Shown piece after piece: positions 7,170 through 14,510 of a DNA stretch of 16,455 bases. The position numbers and the translations under genes are program-made. Numbering within the stretch: the first letter of the stretch is position 1; each line of letters opens with the position of its first letter. The stretch comes from Paracoccaceae bacterium (GTDB taxonomy: Bacteria; Pseudomonadota; Alphaproteobacteria; Rhodobacterales; Rhodobacteraceae), in NCBI GenBank assembly GCA_007128865.1, contig SKWP01000373.1, forward strand, positions 1 to 16,455. Reading direction: 5' to 3'. The notes under the pieces were generated by a model that was not told where the DNA came from, searched no databases, and was given only the letters and a program-made list of their open reading frames with translations.

Positions 7170-10100
7170 TCATGGCTCGGCGGCTGCCGCGAGCAGTTGC
7201 GCGTTGCCGCCGGCAGCAGTCGTGTCGATGCAGACGTGACGCTCCACCAGCACCCAGCCAGCGTCGGGACGCTCACGGATCAGGGGTAGGATCGGCCCTT
7301 CGCGTTCGGCCAGTACCTGCTGAAGCGCGCGCGCGCCGGCCGGGTCGCCCCACCAGACCGCCGCGGAAAACCCCTTCAGCCGGGCCAGGGCGCCGGGGTC
7401 GATCCGGCCTTCGCATACAACCGCAACGCCGCCTGCCTGACGCACGCTCTCGGCCTGAGCGGCCGCGGCCGCGGCTCCGGGCCCCAGGCACAGCACAGGC
7501 GCCCTCGGAAACAGCGAAAGCCGGTTGGATTCGCCCGTCGGTCCGGGCAGATCGCTGACCGCGACCGGGGCGACCGCTGCCTTGGCCCGGCCGAGCGCCA
7601 GCTGCACCGCACCGGGATCGGCCGCATCGGGCCAGAGCGTGGCTTCCGGCCTGTCGTGGCAGGCGAAACGGTCGAGGTAATGCGGCCCGCCGGCCTTGGG
7701 GCCGGTGCCGGAAAGCCCCTCGCCGCCGAAAGGCTGGCTGCCGACGACCGCACCGATCTGGTTGCGGTTGACATAGATGTTGCCGGCGCGGATGCGTTCG
7801 ACGATCTGCTGCACCCGGTCATCGATGCGCGTGTGCAGCCCGAAGGTCAGGCCATAGCCGGTGGCATTTATGGCATCGATCACGCTGTCGATCTCGCCGG
7901 CGCGGAAGGTGGCAAGGTGCAGCACCGGGCCGAAAACCTCGCGTTGCAGATCGGCAATGCCGTTCACGGCAACCACGGCGGGGCCGATGAAATGGCCCTC
8001 GGGCGGTGCGGACATTTCCTTCACCAGCCGCCCCTCGGCACGGGCTTCTGCCAGATAGGCGCGGATATCGGCGGCGGCGGCGGCGTCGATCACCGGGCCG
8101 ACATCGGTGGCAAGCTCGGCCGGATCGCCCAGCGCCAGTTCGTCCATTGCCCCGAACAGCATTTCGCGCATGCCATCGGCCACATCCTGCTGCACGTAAA
8201 GGCAACGCAGGGCCGAACAGCGCTGCCCGGCGGACTGAAAGGCCGAAATGATGATGTCGCGCACCGCCTGTTCCGGCAGGGCGGTTGAATCGACGATCAT
8301 CGCGTTCAGCCCGCCGGTTTCGGCGATCAGCACCGCATCGGGCGCGTTCTCGGCCAGCGCCCTGCGGATGATCCGCGCGGTCTCGGTAGACCCGGTGAAG
8401 GCCACCCCGGCCAGCCCCGGCGCGGCGGTGATCCGTGCGCCTACGGTGGCCCCGTCGCCGGGCAGGAACTGCAACGCCGCGCGCGGCACCCCGGCCCGGT
8501 GCATCAGCCCCACCGCCAGCGCGGCAATCAGTGGCGTCTGTTCGGCCGGTTTTGCCAGCACCGCGTTTCCGGCCGCCAGCGCCGCGGCGACCTGTCCGGT
8601 AAAGATCGCCAGCGGAAAGTTCCAGGGCGAGATGCAGGCAAGGACCCCGCGCGCCGGGCGGTCGAGCGTTTCGGCACCGTCGGCATAGTAGCGCAGGAAA
8701 TCCACCGCCTCGCGCAGCTCGGCGATGGCATCGGGCAGGGTCTTGCCGGCTTCGCGGGCCAGCAGGGCAAAGATCGGGCCGAATTCGGCCTCGTAGAGAT
8801 CGGCAACCTTGCGCAGCACGGCCGCGCGTTCGGCCGGCGGAGCATCCCAGGGCCGGGCGGCGGACATGGCCGCATCCACCGCGCCGGCATCGGCGTTGCG
8901 CAACCTGCCCACCACATCGGTCGGTCGCGCGGGGTTGGTGCAGGTGAGCAGATCGCTTGGGTGCTTGTCCGAAGTGGCCAGCACCGGCGCGGCTTCGAAC
9001 ACATGATCCATCCACGGTGCGCGCGCCGCCTCGATCCGTTCCAGATCGCCGGTATCGGAGATGTCGAACCCGGCGGAATTGCGCCGCGGGGCAAACAGCG
9101 CCGTGCCCGGCGGCAGCAGCGGGTTGGGGCCGGGTCCGGCGGCCTCCAGCGCGGCAAAGGGGCATGCCGCCACGACCTCAGGGGCCACGGCATCATCGAC
9201 GATCTGGTTCACGAAACTCGAATTGGCGCCATTCTCGAGCAGCCGGCGCACCAGATAGGCCAGCAGGTCGCGGTGCGCGCCGACCGGGGCATAGATGCGG
9301 CAGCGCGTCGCGGACTCGTCCTTCAGGATAGCATGCAGCCGTTCGCCCATGCCGTGCAGGCGCTGGAATTCGTAGTCCTGCGCCCCGACGCCGGCCTGTC
9401 GCGCCATGTGCAGGATCGCCGCGGCCGTGTGGGCGTTGTGGGTGGCAAACTGCGGATAAAGCCGGCCGGTCATGCCCAGAAGCCGCCGTGCGAGGGCGAT
9501 ATAGCTGACATCGGTGGCGGCCTTGCGGGTGAACACGGGGAAATCCGGCAGCCCCAGAACCTGCGCACGCTTGATCTCGGTGTCCCAATAGGCGCCCTTG
9601 ACCAGCCGCACCATCAGCCTGCGGTCCAGCCGTTCGGCCGTGTCGTGCAGCCAGTCGATCACCGCGCCGGCGCGCCGGCCGTAGGCCTGCACCACAACGC
9701 CAAAACCGTCCCACCCGGCCAGCGACGGATCGCGCAGCGTTTCGGCGATGACCTCGAGCGACAACTCCAGCCGCTCCGATTCCTCGGCGTCGACATTCAG
9801 CCCGATGCCTGCCGCCCGCGCCAGCCCGGCGAGCGCCCGCAGCCGGGGCACCAGCGCGTCCAGAACGCGCCGCCGCTGCGGCAGTTCGAACCTCGGGTGC
9901 AGCGCCGAAAGCTTGACCGATATGCCGGGGTTGGTGCGGATGTCGCCGGCGCCCCCGGTCCGCGATGCGATGGCGGTGATCGCCGCGGAATAGGCCAGAT
10001 GATAGCGGCGGGCGTCGGCCTCGGTGCGCGCGGCCTCGCCCAGCATGTCGTAGCTGTAGCTGTAGCCCTGCGCCTCCATTGCGCCGGCCCGGTTCATTGC

Positions 10101-10634
10101 GGCGGTGATGGTCTCGCCCAGCACGAACTGGCGGCCCATCTCGCGCATGGCCTGACCCACGGCGCGGCGGATCACCGGCTCGCCCAGACGACGGATCGCG
10201 CCGCGCAGTTGCCCCGCGATACCGGGCGCGCCATCGTCCAGCACCTTGCCGGTCAGCATCAGCGCCCAGGTCGAGGCGTTCACCAGGCTCGACGCCGAAT
10301 GCCCCAGATGCCGGCCCCAGTCCGATGGTACGATCTTGTCATCGATCAGCGCGTCCATGGTCTCGGCATCGGGCACCCGCAGCAGCGCCTCGGCCAGGCA
10401 CATCAGTGCGATGCCTTCATCGGTGGACAGGCCGTATTCGGCAAGGAACACCTCCATCAGGCCGGGGCGGGCGCTGTTCCGGATCGCGCGCACCAGCCGC
10501 GCGCCGTCTTCGGCAATCGCCTTGCGGTCTTCGCGGGCAAGCGCGGCGTCTTTCACCAGCCGGGCAAGCAGCGGCGCTTCGGGGGCAAGCGCCCCATGGC
10601 TGATTTCGGCAGAAAGCACTGGATTGGCGGTCAT
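7170..10634 (-). CDS. putA: Bifunctional proline dehydrogenase / L-glutamate-gamma-semialdehyde dehydrogenase
   Basis: An 1154-residue PutA that converts proline to glutamate in two steps. Residues ~60-480 hold the helical arm and the FAD-dependent proline dehydrogenase barrel: YSYDMLGEAART (193-204), MVRLVKGAYWDTEIKRAQ (341-358), FATHNAHT (396-403), EFQRLHGMGE (422-431) and YAPVGAHRDLLAYLVRRLLENG (448-469). Residues ~540-990 are the aldehyde dehydrogenase: ISPWNFPLAIFTGQ (668-681), FTGST (746-750), Glu772 in ETGG and catalytic Cys806 in SAGQRCSALR. The C-terminal ~150 residues form the extra ALDH-like domain of long PutAs and keep the conserved closing motif DTTAAGGNAQLLA (1137-1149). There is no N-terminal ribbon-helix-helix, so it should not be its own repressor; the divergent Lrp-type gene fits that role. 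AGGAG lies 9 nt before the ATG at 10632-10634. Confidence 0.97.
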   Translation of the reverse strand: MTANPVLSAEISHGALAPEAPLLARLVKDAALAREDRKAIAEDGARLVRAIRNSARPGLMEVFLAEYGLSTDEGIALMCLAEALLRVPDAETMDALIDDKIVPSDWGRHLGHSASSLVNASTWALMLTGKVLDDGAPGIAGQLRGAIRRLGEPVIRRAVGQAMREMGRQFVLGETITAAMNRAGAMEAQGYSYSYDMLGEAARTEADARRYHLAYSAAITAIASRTGGAGDIRTNPGISVKLSALHPRFELPQRRRVLDALVPRLRALAGLARAAGIGLNVDAEESERLELSLEVIAETLRDPSLAGWDGFGVVVQAYGRRAGAVIDWLHDTAERLDRRLMVRLVKGAYWDTEIKRAQVLGLPDFPVFTRKAATDVSYIALARRLLGMTGRLYPQFATHNAHTAAAILHMARQAGVGAQDYEFQRLHGMGERLHAILKDESATRCRIYAPVGAHRDLLAYLVRRLLENGANSSFVNQIVDDAVAPEVVAACPFAALEAAGPGPNPLLPPGTALFAPRRNSAGFDISDTGDLERIEAARAPWMDHVFEAAPVLATSDKHPSDLLTCTNPARPTDVVGRLRNADAGAVDAAMSAARPWDAPPAERAAVLRKVADLYEAEFGPIFALLAREAGKTLPDAIAELREAVDFLRYYADGAETLDRPARGVLACISPWNFPLAIFTGQVAAALAAGNAVLAKPAEQTPLIAALAVGLMHRAGVPRAALQFLPGDGATVGARITAAPGLAGVAFTGSTETARIIRRALAENAPDAVLIAETGGLNAMIVDSTALPEQAVRDIIISAFQSAGQRCSALRCLYVQQDVADGMREMLFGAMDELALGDPAELATDVGPVIDAAAAADIRAYLAEARAEGRLVKEMSAPPEGHFIGPAVVAVNGIADLQREVFGPVLHLATFRAGEIDSVIDAINATGYGLTFGLHTRIDDRVQQIVERIRAGNIYVNRNQIGAVVGSQPFGGEGLSGTGPKAGGPHYLDRFACHDRPEATLWPDAADPGAVQLALGRAKAAVAPVAVSDLPGPTGESNRLSLFPRAPVLCLGPGAAAAAAQAESVRQAGGVAVVCEGRIDPGALARLKGFSAAVWWGDPAGARALQQVLAEREGPILPLIRERPDAGWVLVERHVCIDTTAAGGNAQLLAAAAEP

Positions 10635-10738
10635 GGAATGCAGCTCCTGTTCGCGGAAGGATGCCGCATCGGCAGCAGGCGTTCTGCCTTTTCAGGGCTG
10701 TCATGCAGGCATGATGACCGGAATTCAGGATTGACTCG
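10635..10738. promoter_or_regulatory. Divergent putA-putR control region with a palindromic operator candidate
   Basis: This 104-bp space separates the divergent starts of putA and the Lrp-type gene. It holds a dyad TCATGC-AG-GCATGA (10701-10714; two 6-bp arms with a 2-bp centre) and a second inverted repeat GGCAG (10671-10675) / CTGCC (10684-10688) followed by TTTT. The first is a good candidate for the PutR binding site. In Rhodobacter capsulatus PutR activates putA in response to proline and represses its own gene, which is known for that family but not shown here. Confidence 0.5.
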
Positions 10739-11203
10739 ATGCAAAATGATCTAGCACCCCTTGACCGGCAGGATCGCGCGATCCTGCGGGTACTGGCCAC
10801 CGAAGGCCGCCTGCCGGTTGTCGAGCTTGCCCGACGCATCGGCCTTTCCAAATCCCCGACACAGACTCGGCTGCGCCGGCTGGAGGCAGCAGGCTTCATT
10901 CGCGGCTATCGGGCCATTCTGGATCCGATCCGGATGGGGCTGGCCCATGTCGCCTTTGTCGAGGTGCGGCTGTCAGACACCCGCGAGGCGGCGCTGCAGG
11001 CATTCAACCGGGCGGTGCTGACCATCCCGGAAGTCGAGGAATGCCACATGATCGCCGGCGGCTTCGACTATCTGCTGAAGGTGCGCACCGCCGGCATCCA
11101 GGACTACCGCCAGGTACTGGCCGAACGCATTTCGGCGCTGCCGCATGTGGCCTCTACCTCGACCTATGTGGCGATGCAGACGATCAGGGAATCCGGCATG
11201 TAG
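10739..11203 (+). CDS. putR: Lrp/AsnC-family transcriptional regulator, probably PutR
   Basis: 154 residues. The N-terminal winged-helix DNA-binding domain (~8-60) has the classic Lrp helix-turn-helix (RLPVVELARRIGLSKSPTQTRLRRLEAAGFIRGYRAILD, with recognition helix around SKSPTQTRLRRL). The C-terminal RAM effector-binding domain (~67-145) has the conserved glycine pair MIAGGFDYLLKV (104-115). The length is usual for the family. The gene is divergent from putA with 104 bp between the starts, the same arrangement as known putR-putA pairs, so it most likely senses proline and controls putA. AGGA about 9 nt before the ATG at 10739 serves as ribosome binding site. It is convergent with the small exported-protein gene ending at 11244. 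Confidence 0.88.
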   Translation: MQNDLAPLDRQDRAILRVLATEGRLPVVELARRIGLSKSPTQTRLRRLEAAGFIRGYRAILDPIRMGLAHVAFVEVRLSDTREAALQAFNRAVLTIPEVEECHMIAGGFDYLLKVRTAGIQDYRQVLAERISALPHVASTSTYVAMQTIRESGM

Positions 11204-11243
11204 CGCTGCAATGCGCCGCCGCCCGGTCAGGCAACGACGGCGC

Positions 11244-11678
11244 TCAAACAGCGGCCGGCAGAAGACACGCCCGGAACGCCTGCATCGGGCTTGCGGCACC
11301 GTCGAGCGGGATGGCTACGGCGGCATCGCCCGCAATCGCCGTTGCGGTGCGGTTGAATTCGATGCCGTCCAGCACATTGCCGAATCCCCGGTCGGTGACT
11401 GTCAGCGTGGTGCCGCCGTTCGAAAGACTGTGCCTGTCGGTGGTGATGGTCATGCCCAGGGGGCCATCGAAGCGAACCGCAAAGCCGTCGCTTGACGGCC
11501 AGGGCAGCGGCCGGGTGATTTCGATGGCATAGGGTTCTGCGGCCTGCGGATCATGGGTCACCCGCACGGAAACCGCATCGGTTTCATGTTTCAGGGTGCA
11601 AACCGGCACCGGCGTGAATTCCCACGCATGGGCCGGAAGGCCGAAAGCCAGCAGAAGCGGGAGAAGGACGCGATTCAT
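11244..11678 (-). CDS. Exported small hypothetical protein (about 144 aa)
   Basis: With the ATG at 11678 the product is 144 residues and begins with a compact signal peptide (NRV, then LLPLLLAFGLP, cleavage after AHA at ~18), so the mature protein starts WEFTPVPVC. An in-frame ATG at 11687 would add three residues; neither start has a strong ribosome binding site, and the more distant ATG at 11714 would bury the signal. The mature part looks like an all-beta domain with alternating hydrophobic residues and motifs TTDRHSLSNGG (79-89) and TDRGFGNVLDGI (95-106). Two cysteines (27 and 138) could form a disulfide in the periplasm. I do not recognise a function. It lies 74 bp downstream of the SDR fusion gene on the same strand and may share its transcript. 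Confidence 0.7.
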   Translation of the reverse strand: MNRVLLPLLLAFGLPAHAWEFTPVPVCTLKHETDAVSVRVTHDPQAAEPYAIEITRPLPWPSSDGFAVRFDGPLGMTITTDRHSLSNGGTTLTVTDRGFGNVLDGIEFNRTATAIAGDAAVAIPLDGAASPMQAFRACLLPAAV

Positions 11679-11752
11679 GACATCCATGATAGCGATTCGC
11701 GCCGTTTCGGCCATGGGCAATCTGCGGCAATGCCGCCGTGGCAGGTGCGCGG

Positions 11753-12913
11753 TCACTGCACGGCGAACTGCCGGATCATGTGACCGCCGTCGATATCCAG
11801 CACATGGCCGGACATGTAGCCGTTGGTGGCGGCCATGACGATGGCCTGCGCGACTTCGCCCGGCCGCCCGACCCGGCCAACCGGCAGGGACGCCCCGGTG
11901 GCAGCAAACATCGCATCGCGCCGTTCGGGCGGGTGACGGTCGTGCAGTTGGGTGCGCACCATGCCCGGAGCAACGCAGTTGACGCGCAACCGCGGCCCGA
12001 GTTCCAGCGCGAGGCCGCGCGCCAACCCCTCGACCGCCGCGCAAGCCGCCCCAAGGCCGACGCAATTGCGCCCCGGCCGCCGGCCGAGAACCCCGGAAAC
12101 CAGCACGATAGCGCCGCCATCGCGCAACGCCGGCAGCGCCGCCCGGCACAGCGTGTAGGCGCCCCAGAACTTGGCTTCGAACAGCGTCCGGACTTCGGCG
12201 ACCGGCTGGCTTGCAAAGGGGCCGTGGACAGGTTCGGCGGCGGTGATCACCAGCCAGTCGATGCCCTGCGCCGGCAACCCGGCCACCGCCGCGTCAATCT
12301 GTGCCGGATCGGCGATGTCGAAGGCCAGTGTCTGCGCCGAATGACCCAGCCCTTCGGCGGCCTTTTCGAGCCGCTCCGGCGACCGCCCGCCAAGGATCAC
12401 CCGCGCGCCCCGTGCGACGAACAGACCGGCGACAGCCCGGCCGATGCCGGAACTGCCGCCGGCAACCAGCGCGGTACGGTCATGCAGATCCCGCATCGAC
12501 TGCCCTCCGTGCTGCGCCAGTTCCTCGGCTTCGACGAAGTAGATGTGAAGCTGATAGAGCGGTTCCTGAAACGGGCCGATGCCGTCCGGCTTGTACTCCA
12601 TGTCGATATGGGTGATCGGCGGCGTCTCGACCCCGGGGGGAAGGCCCTTCCAGTCCCTGCCCTCGGCCAGCGCGGCAGCGGTGAACATGTATTCCACGCA
12701 GACCACATGACCCTCGATCACGCACCAGATCGGGCCGGTGGGAAGGTCTGAAGGCACTGCGTAATGGGCGCCCATGGCGGGAACATGCTCGCTGATCGCG
12801 ACCGCCCCGGGCGAAAGCTCCGACAGCATGGGCAGATGCCCGAGGTCGGATGCGGCAGCAGCCTGCGCCAGCCCGAAGACCGCCGCACAGGCGCCTGTCA
12901 CCAGATGTCTCAT
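11753..12913 (-). CDS. In-frame fusion: signal peptide + secreted domain (1-139) joined to a short-chain dehydrogenase-like protein (140-386)
   Basis: One uninterrupted 386-residue frame. Residues 1-~21 are a signal peptide (VTGACAAVFGLAQAAAAS). Residues ~25-135 form a small domain with HVPAMGAHYAVPSDLPTGP (43-61), CVIEGHVVCVEYMF (64-77), and HIDMEYKPDG...LYQLHIYFVE (102-128); it faintly recalls the DUF5602/TTHB210-type proteins (low certainty). From Met140 comes a complete SDR of standard size (247 residues): AGGSSGIG (151-158), LVSG (271-274), VNCVAPGMVRTQL (311-323), MSGHVLDIDGGHM (367-379). The normal YxxxK reads LGAAC (287-291), so both catalytic residues are absent. The start at 12913 has AAGGAGG 9 nt before it. 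A second strong site, GGAGGG, precedes Met140, so the SDR is probably also, or mainly, made alone from 12496. A lost stop or a sequencing frameshift between two former genes is a serious alternative to a true fusion. Confidence 0.75.
   Translation of the reverse strand: MRHLVTGACAAVFGLAQAAAASDLGHLPMLSELSPGAVAISEHVPAMGAHYAVPSDLPTGPIWCVIEGHVVCVEYMFTAAALAEGRDWKGLPPGVETPPITHIDMEYKPDGIGPFQEPLYQLHIYFVEAEELAQHGGQSMRDLHDRTALVAGGSSGIGRAVAGLFVARGARVILGGRSPERLEKAAEGLGHSAQTLAFDIADPAQIDAAVAGLPAQGIDWLVITAAEPVHGPFASQPVAEVRTLFEAKFWGAYTLCRAALPALRDGGAIVLVSGVLGRRPGRNCVGLGAACAAVEGLARGLALELGPRLRVNCVAPGMVRTQLHDRHPPERRDAMFAATGASLPVGRVGRPGEVAQAIVMAATNGYMSGHVLDIDGGHMIRQFAVQ
12494..12508 (-). promoter_or_regulatory. 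Strong internal ribosome binding site and start codon for the SDR part
   Basis: On the minus strand GGAGGG (12503-12508) stands 6 nt before an ATG (12494-12496) that begins MRDLHDRTALVAGG, exactly where a free-standing SDR would start. It lies in the same frame as the upstream secreted domain, with no stop between. This supports separate translation of a 247-residue cytoplasmic SDR. Confidence 0.65.
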
Positions 12914-13006
12914 TCCCCCGTTCCTCCTTGTTTTCGGTTGGTGCGGGCGAGCATGAGGGCGGCGAATGAATTTGTTAAATCGATAGATCGGATATACCAA
13001 ATTACC
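12914..13006. promoter_or_regulatory. Divergent control region with a LysR-type T-N11-A dyad
   Basis: An unusually AT-rich 35-bp inverted repeat occupies 12969-13003: arms AATTTGTTAAAT and ATATACCAAATT agree at 10 of 12 positions, with an 11-bp spacer that itself contains CGAT-AG-ATCG (12981-12990). T12980 and A12992 give the T-N11-A pattern of LysR-family boxes. The dyad ends 3 bp before the LysR ATG, fitting autorepression, and is about 55 bp upstream of the fusion gene's start, fitting control of that operon. Confidence 0.6.
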
Positions 13007-13987
13007 ATGGTCAATCTATTCCGTCTGGATCTCAATCTCCTCCGTGTTCTCGAGGCGCTTTTGCAGGAACGGTCAACCGTGCGGGCCGGCCAGCGGCTCG
13101 GCCTGTCGCAACCCGCGGTATCGGCAGCGCTGGGCCGGTTGCGCCATATGCTGGGCGATCCGCTGTTCGTGCGGCACGGGCAGGGTCTGGCGCCGACCAG
13201 CCGGGCGCTCGATCTCGAACCCGACCTTCGGCGGGCGCTGGATGCCCTTGAGGTGCTGTTCAGCAACCCCGCAGAGTTCGATCCGGCCGCGGCGCGGTTC
13301 GATTTCCGCATCTCGGGCACCGATTTCTTTGCCGCAATGCTCATGCCCGAGCTTGTCGGAAGCGTCCGGAATGCCGCGCCGGGTGTACGGCTGCAACTGG
13401 TCGATCTGGTTCCCGACAACTACATCGTTGCCATCAACCGCCACGAGGTGGATCTCGCATTGCTTCCCCAGCGGGATTTTCCCCGCTGGATCGCCCATGA
13501 GCCGCTGTTCAGGGCCGAGTTCACCGCCATTGCCCGCAGCGGGCATCCGGCCTTGCGCGGTGTCGGGGCGGGGCAGGTTCTGCCGCTCGAAAGTTTCTGC
13601 GCGCTTGGGCATGTGCTGTGTTCGCCCGATGGGCGTTTCCATGGCCTGGGCGATATCGCGCTTGCCCGGGCCGGACTGTCGCGGCGGGTCGAGGTCAGCG
13701 TTCCGGTGTTCGAGGGTGTCTTCGAGATCGTGCGCAGCAGCGATCTGATTGCCCTTGTCCCCCTGTCGCTGGCCCTGCGCAAGCTGGATCGCGGCGGTTT
13801 TGATCTGTTCCGGCCACCGATCCCGCTCGACCCGCCGATTATCTCGATGATCTGGCACCGGCGCCTCACGACAGATGCCGCGCACCGCTGGCTCCGGTCG
13901 CTGGTGGCCGGTATCCTTCGACCGCTGGAAGGCATGGGCTACAAAGGGCCGCCGCAGAAGGGTGCAATCCGGACGGCGCCGCGCTAG
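13007..13987 (+). CDS. LysR-family transcriptional regulator
   Basis: 326 residues, a normal length for the family. The N-terminal winged helix-turn-helix (~6-65) is canonical: LDLNLLRVLEALLQERS, RAGQRLGLSQPAVSAALGRLRHMLGDPLFVRHGQGLAPT. The C-terminal ligand-binding region (~95-300) starts FDFRISGTDFFAAMLMPEL and contains HEVDLALLPQ, as in the group with NodD- and PcpR-like members. It is divergent from the secreted-domain/SDR gene (93 bp between starts), the usual arrangement for a regulator and its target. The start at 13007 follows the AT-rich dyad and has no visible Shine-Dalgarno; no other start codon lies between the dyad and the conserved N-terminus. The last ~25 residues (KGPPQKGAIRTAPR) are a basic tail. 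The inducer is unknown. Confidence 0.92.
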   Translation: MVNLFRLDLNLLRVLEALLQERSTVRAGQRLGLSQPAVSAALGRLRHMLGDPLFVRHGQGLAPTSRALDLEPDLRRALDALEVLFSNPAEFDPAAARFDFRISGTDFFAAMLMPELVGSVRNAAPGVRLQLVDLVPDNYIVAINRHEVDLALLPQRDFPRWIAHEPLFRAEFTAIARSGHPALRGVGAGQVLPLESFCALGHVLCSPDGRFHGLGDIALARAGLSRRVEVSVPVFEGVFEIVRSSDLIALVPLSLALRKLDRGGFDLFRPPIPLDPPIISMIWHRRLTTDAAHRWLRSLVAGILRPLEGMGYKGPPQKGAIRTAPR

Positions 13988-14166
13988 CATGCGGCAGCGT
14001 CTCGGGTGGTTCCGGTTTGCGCGGCCCGCCACAGGCATGGCGGCCTGTATTCCGGGACGGAGCGGACCTTGACCGAAAGAGCGTAACACAGGGCGGTGCC
14101 CGACCGCCGGGTGGGCGCGGCAAGGTGGATACCCTGGCACTTTATCGGGCAAGTACATCCGACGGC

Positions 14167-14186
14167 GCAACGGTTTGCACCGTTGC
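14167..14186. repeat. Perfect inverted repeat (8-bp stem, 4-base loop)
   Basis: GCAACGGT (14167-14174), loop TTGC, ACCGTTGC (14179-14186). There is no T-run after it on either strand, so it is not an obvious terminator. It could be a protein-binding dyad or part of the hemF 5' leader or a small RNA. Confidence 0.5.
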
Positions 14187-14397
14187 AGGGCGCCCGCCTG
14201 ATCGGGGCGGTCGGGCGCGGCCCGGCGGCGCTGCGCGCCTTGATTCCGGGCCAGGAAGGCAGGCGGCCGATACCGGGCCGGTTCGGTCGCATGGCGCCCG
14301 GGCTTCGGACGCCTCGCCGCGTTTCGGAACGCTCGCGCAATCGGGAACGGTTTTCCTTGCGTGCAAGATGGCTTATTCGGAACGCGCCAAAGCTTTG

Positions 14398-14464
14398 CAG
14401 GGGTCGGTCCGGTGACCGCGTTTGGGCAGGTCTGCGCCTGCCGCGCGTTTGCCGACCGCCCCTG
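14398..14464 (+). promoter_or_regulatory. Predicted structured RNA element in the hemF leader
   Basis: Nested pairing: CAGGGG (14398-14403) with CCCCTG (14459-14464), TCGG (14404-14407) with CCGA (14452-14455), and an apical hairpin GGCAGG-TCTGCG-CCTGCC (14425-14442). The apical stem is flanked by an 8-bp direct repeat CGCGTTTG (14417-14424 and 14444-14451). The structure ends 46 nt before the hemF ATG. It does not match a riboswitch I know. The function is inferred from position only. Confidence 0.35.
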
Positions 14465-14510
14465 ACGAGCCTTCCAGGGTGCAGGCCAGACCGGGTACGG
14501 AGATTTGCCG

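Larger units (their letters stand above)
13988..14510. other. 523-bp gap before hemF, rich in inverted repeats; no convincing gene
   Basis: No frame here has both a ribosome binding site and protein-like content. I see four inverted repeats: ACAGGC-ATGGCG-GCCTGT (14031-14048, 43 nt after the LysR stop, possibly its terminator), GGCGGT-GCCCG-ACCGCC (14092-14108), the 8-bp-stem hairpin at 14167-14186, and the composite structure at 14398-14464. I found no clear FNR-type box or sigma-54 site; TGGCAC at 14135-14140 lacks the partner element. Confidence 0.5.

Noticed and set aside
8499..10754. 751-codon plus-strand open frame antisense to putA
   Set aside because: It is a shadow of the putA codon pattern; putA is certain from two sets of catalytic motifs, and the antisense product (Gln/Gly/His/Arg-rich) resembles no family.
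12914..13000. Upstream in-frame start at 13000 for the secreted-domain/SDR gene
   Set aside because: It would add 29 basic residues ahead of a clear signal peptide and translate through the operator; the ATG at 12913 has an excellent AAGGAGG site.
14135..14150. Sigma-54-like TGGCAC upstream of hemF
   Set aside because: The required TTGC element at the correct spacing is absent.
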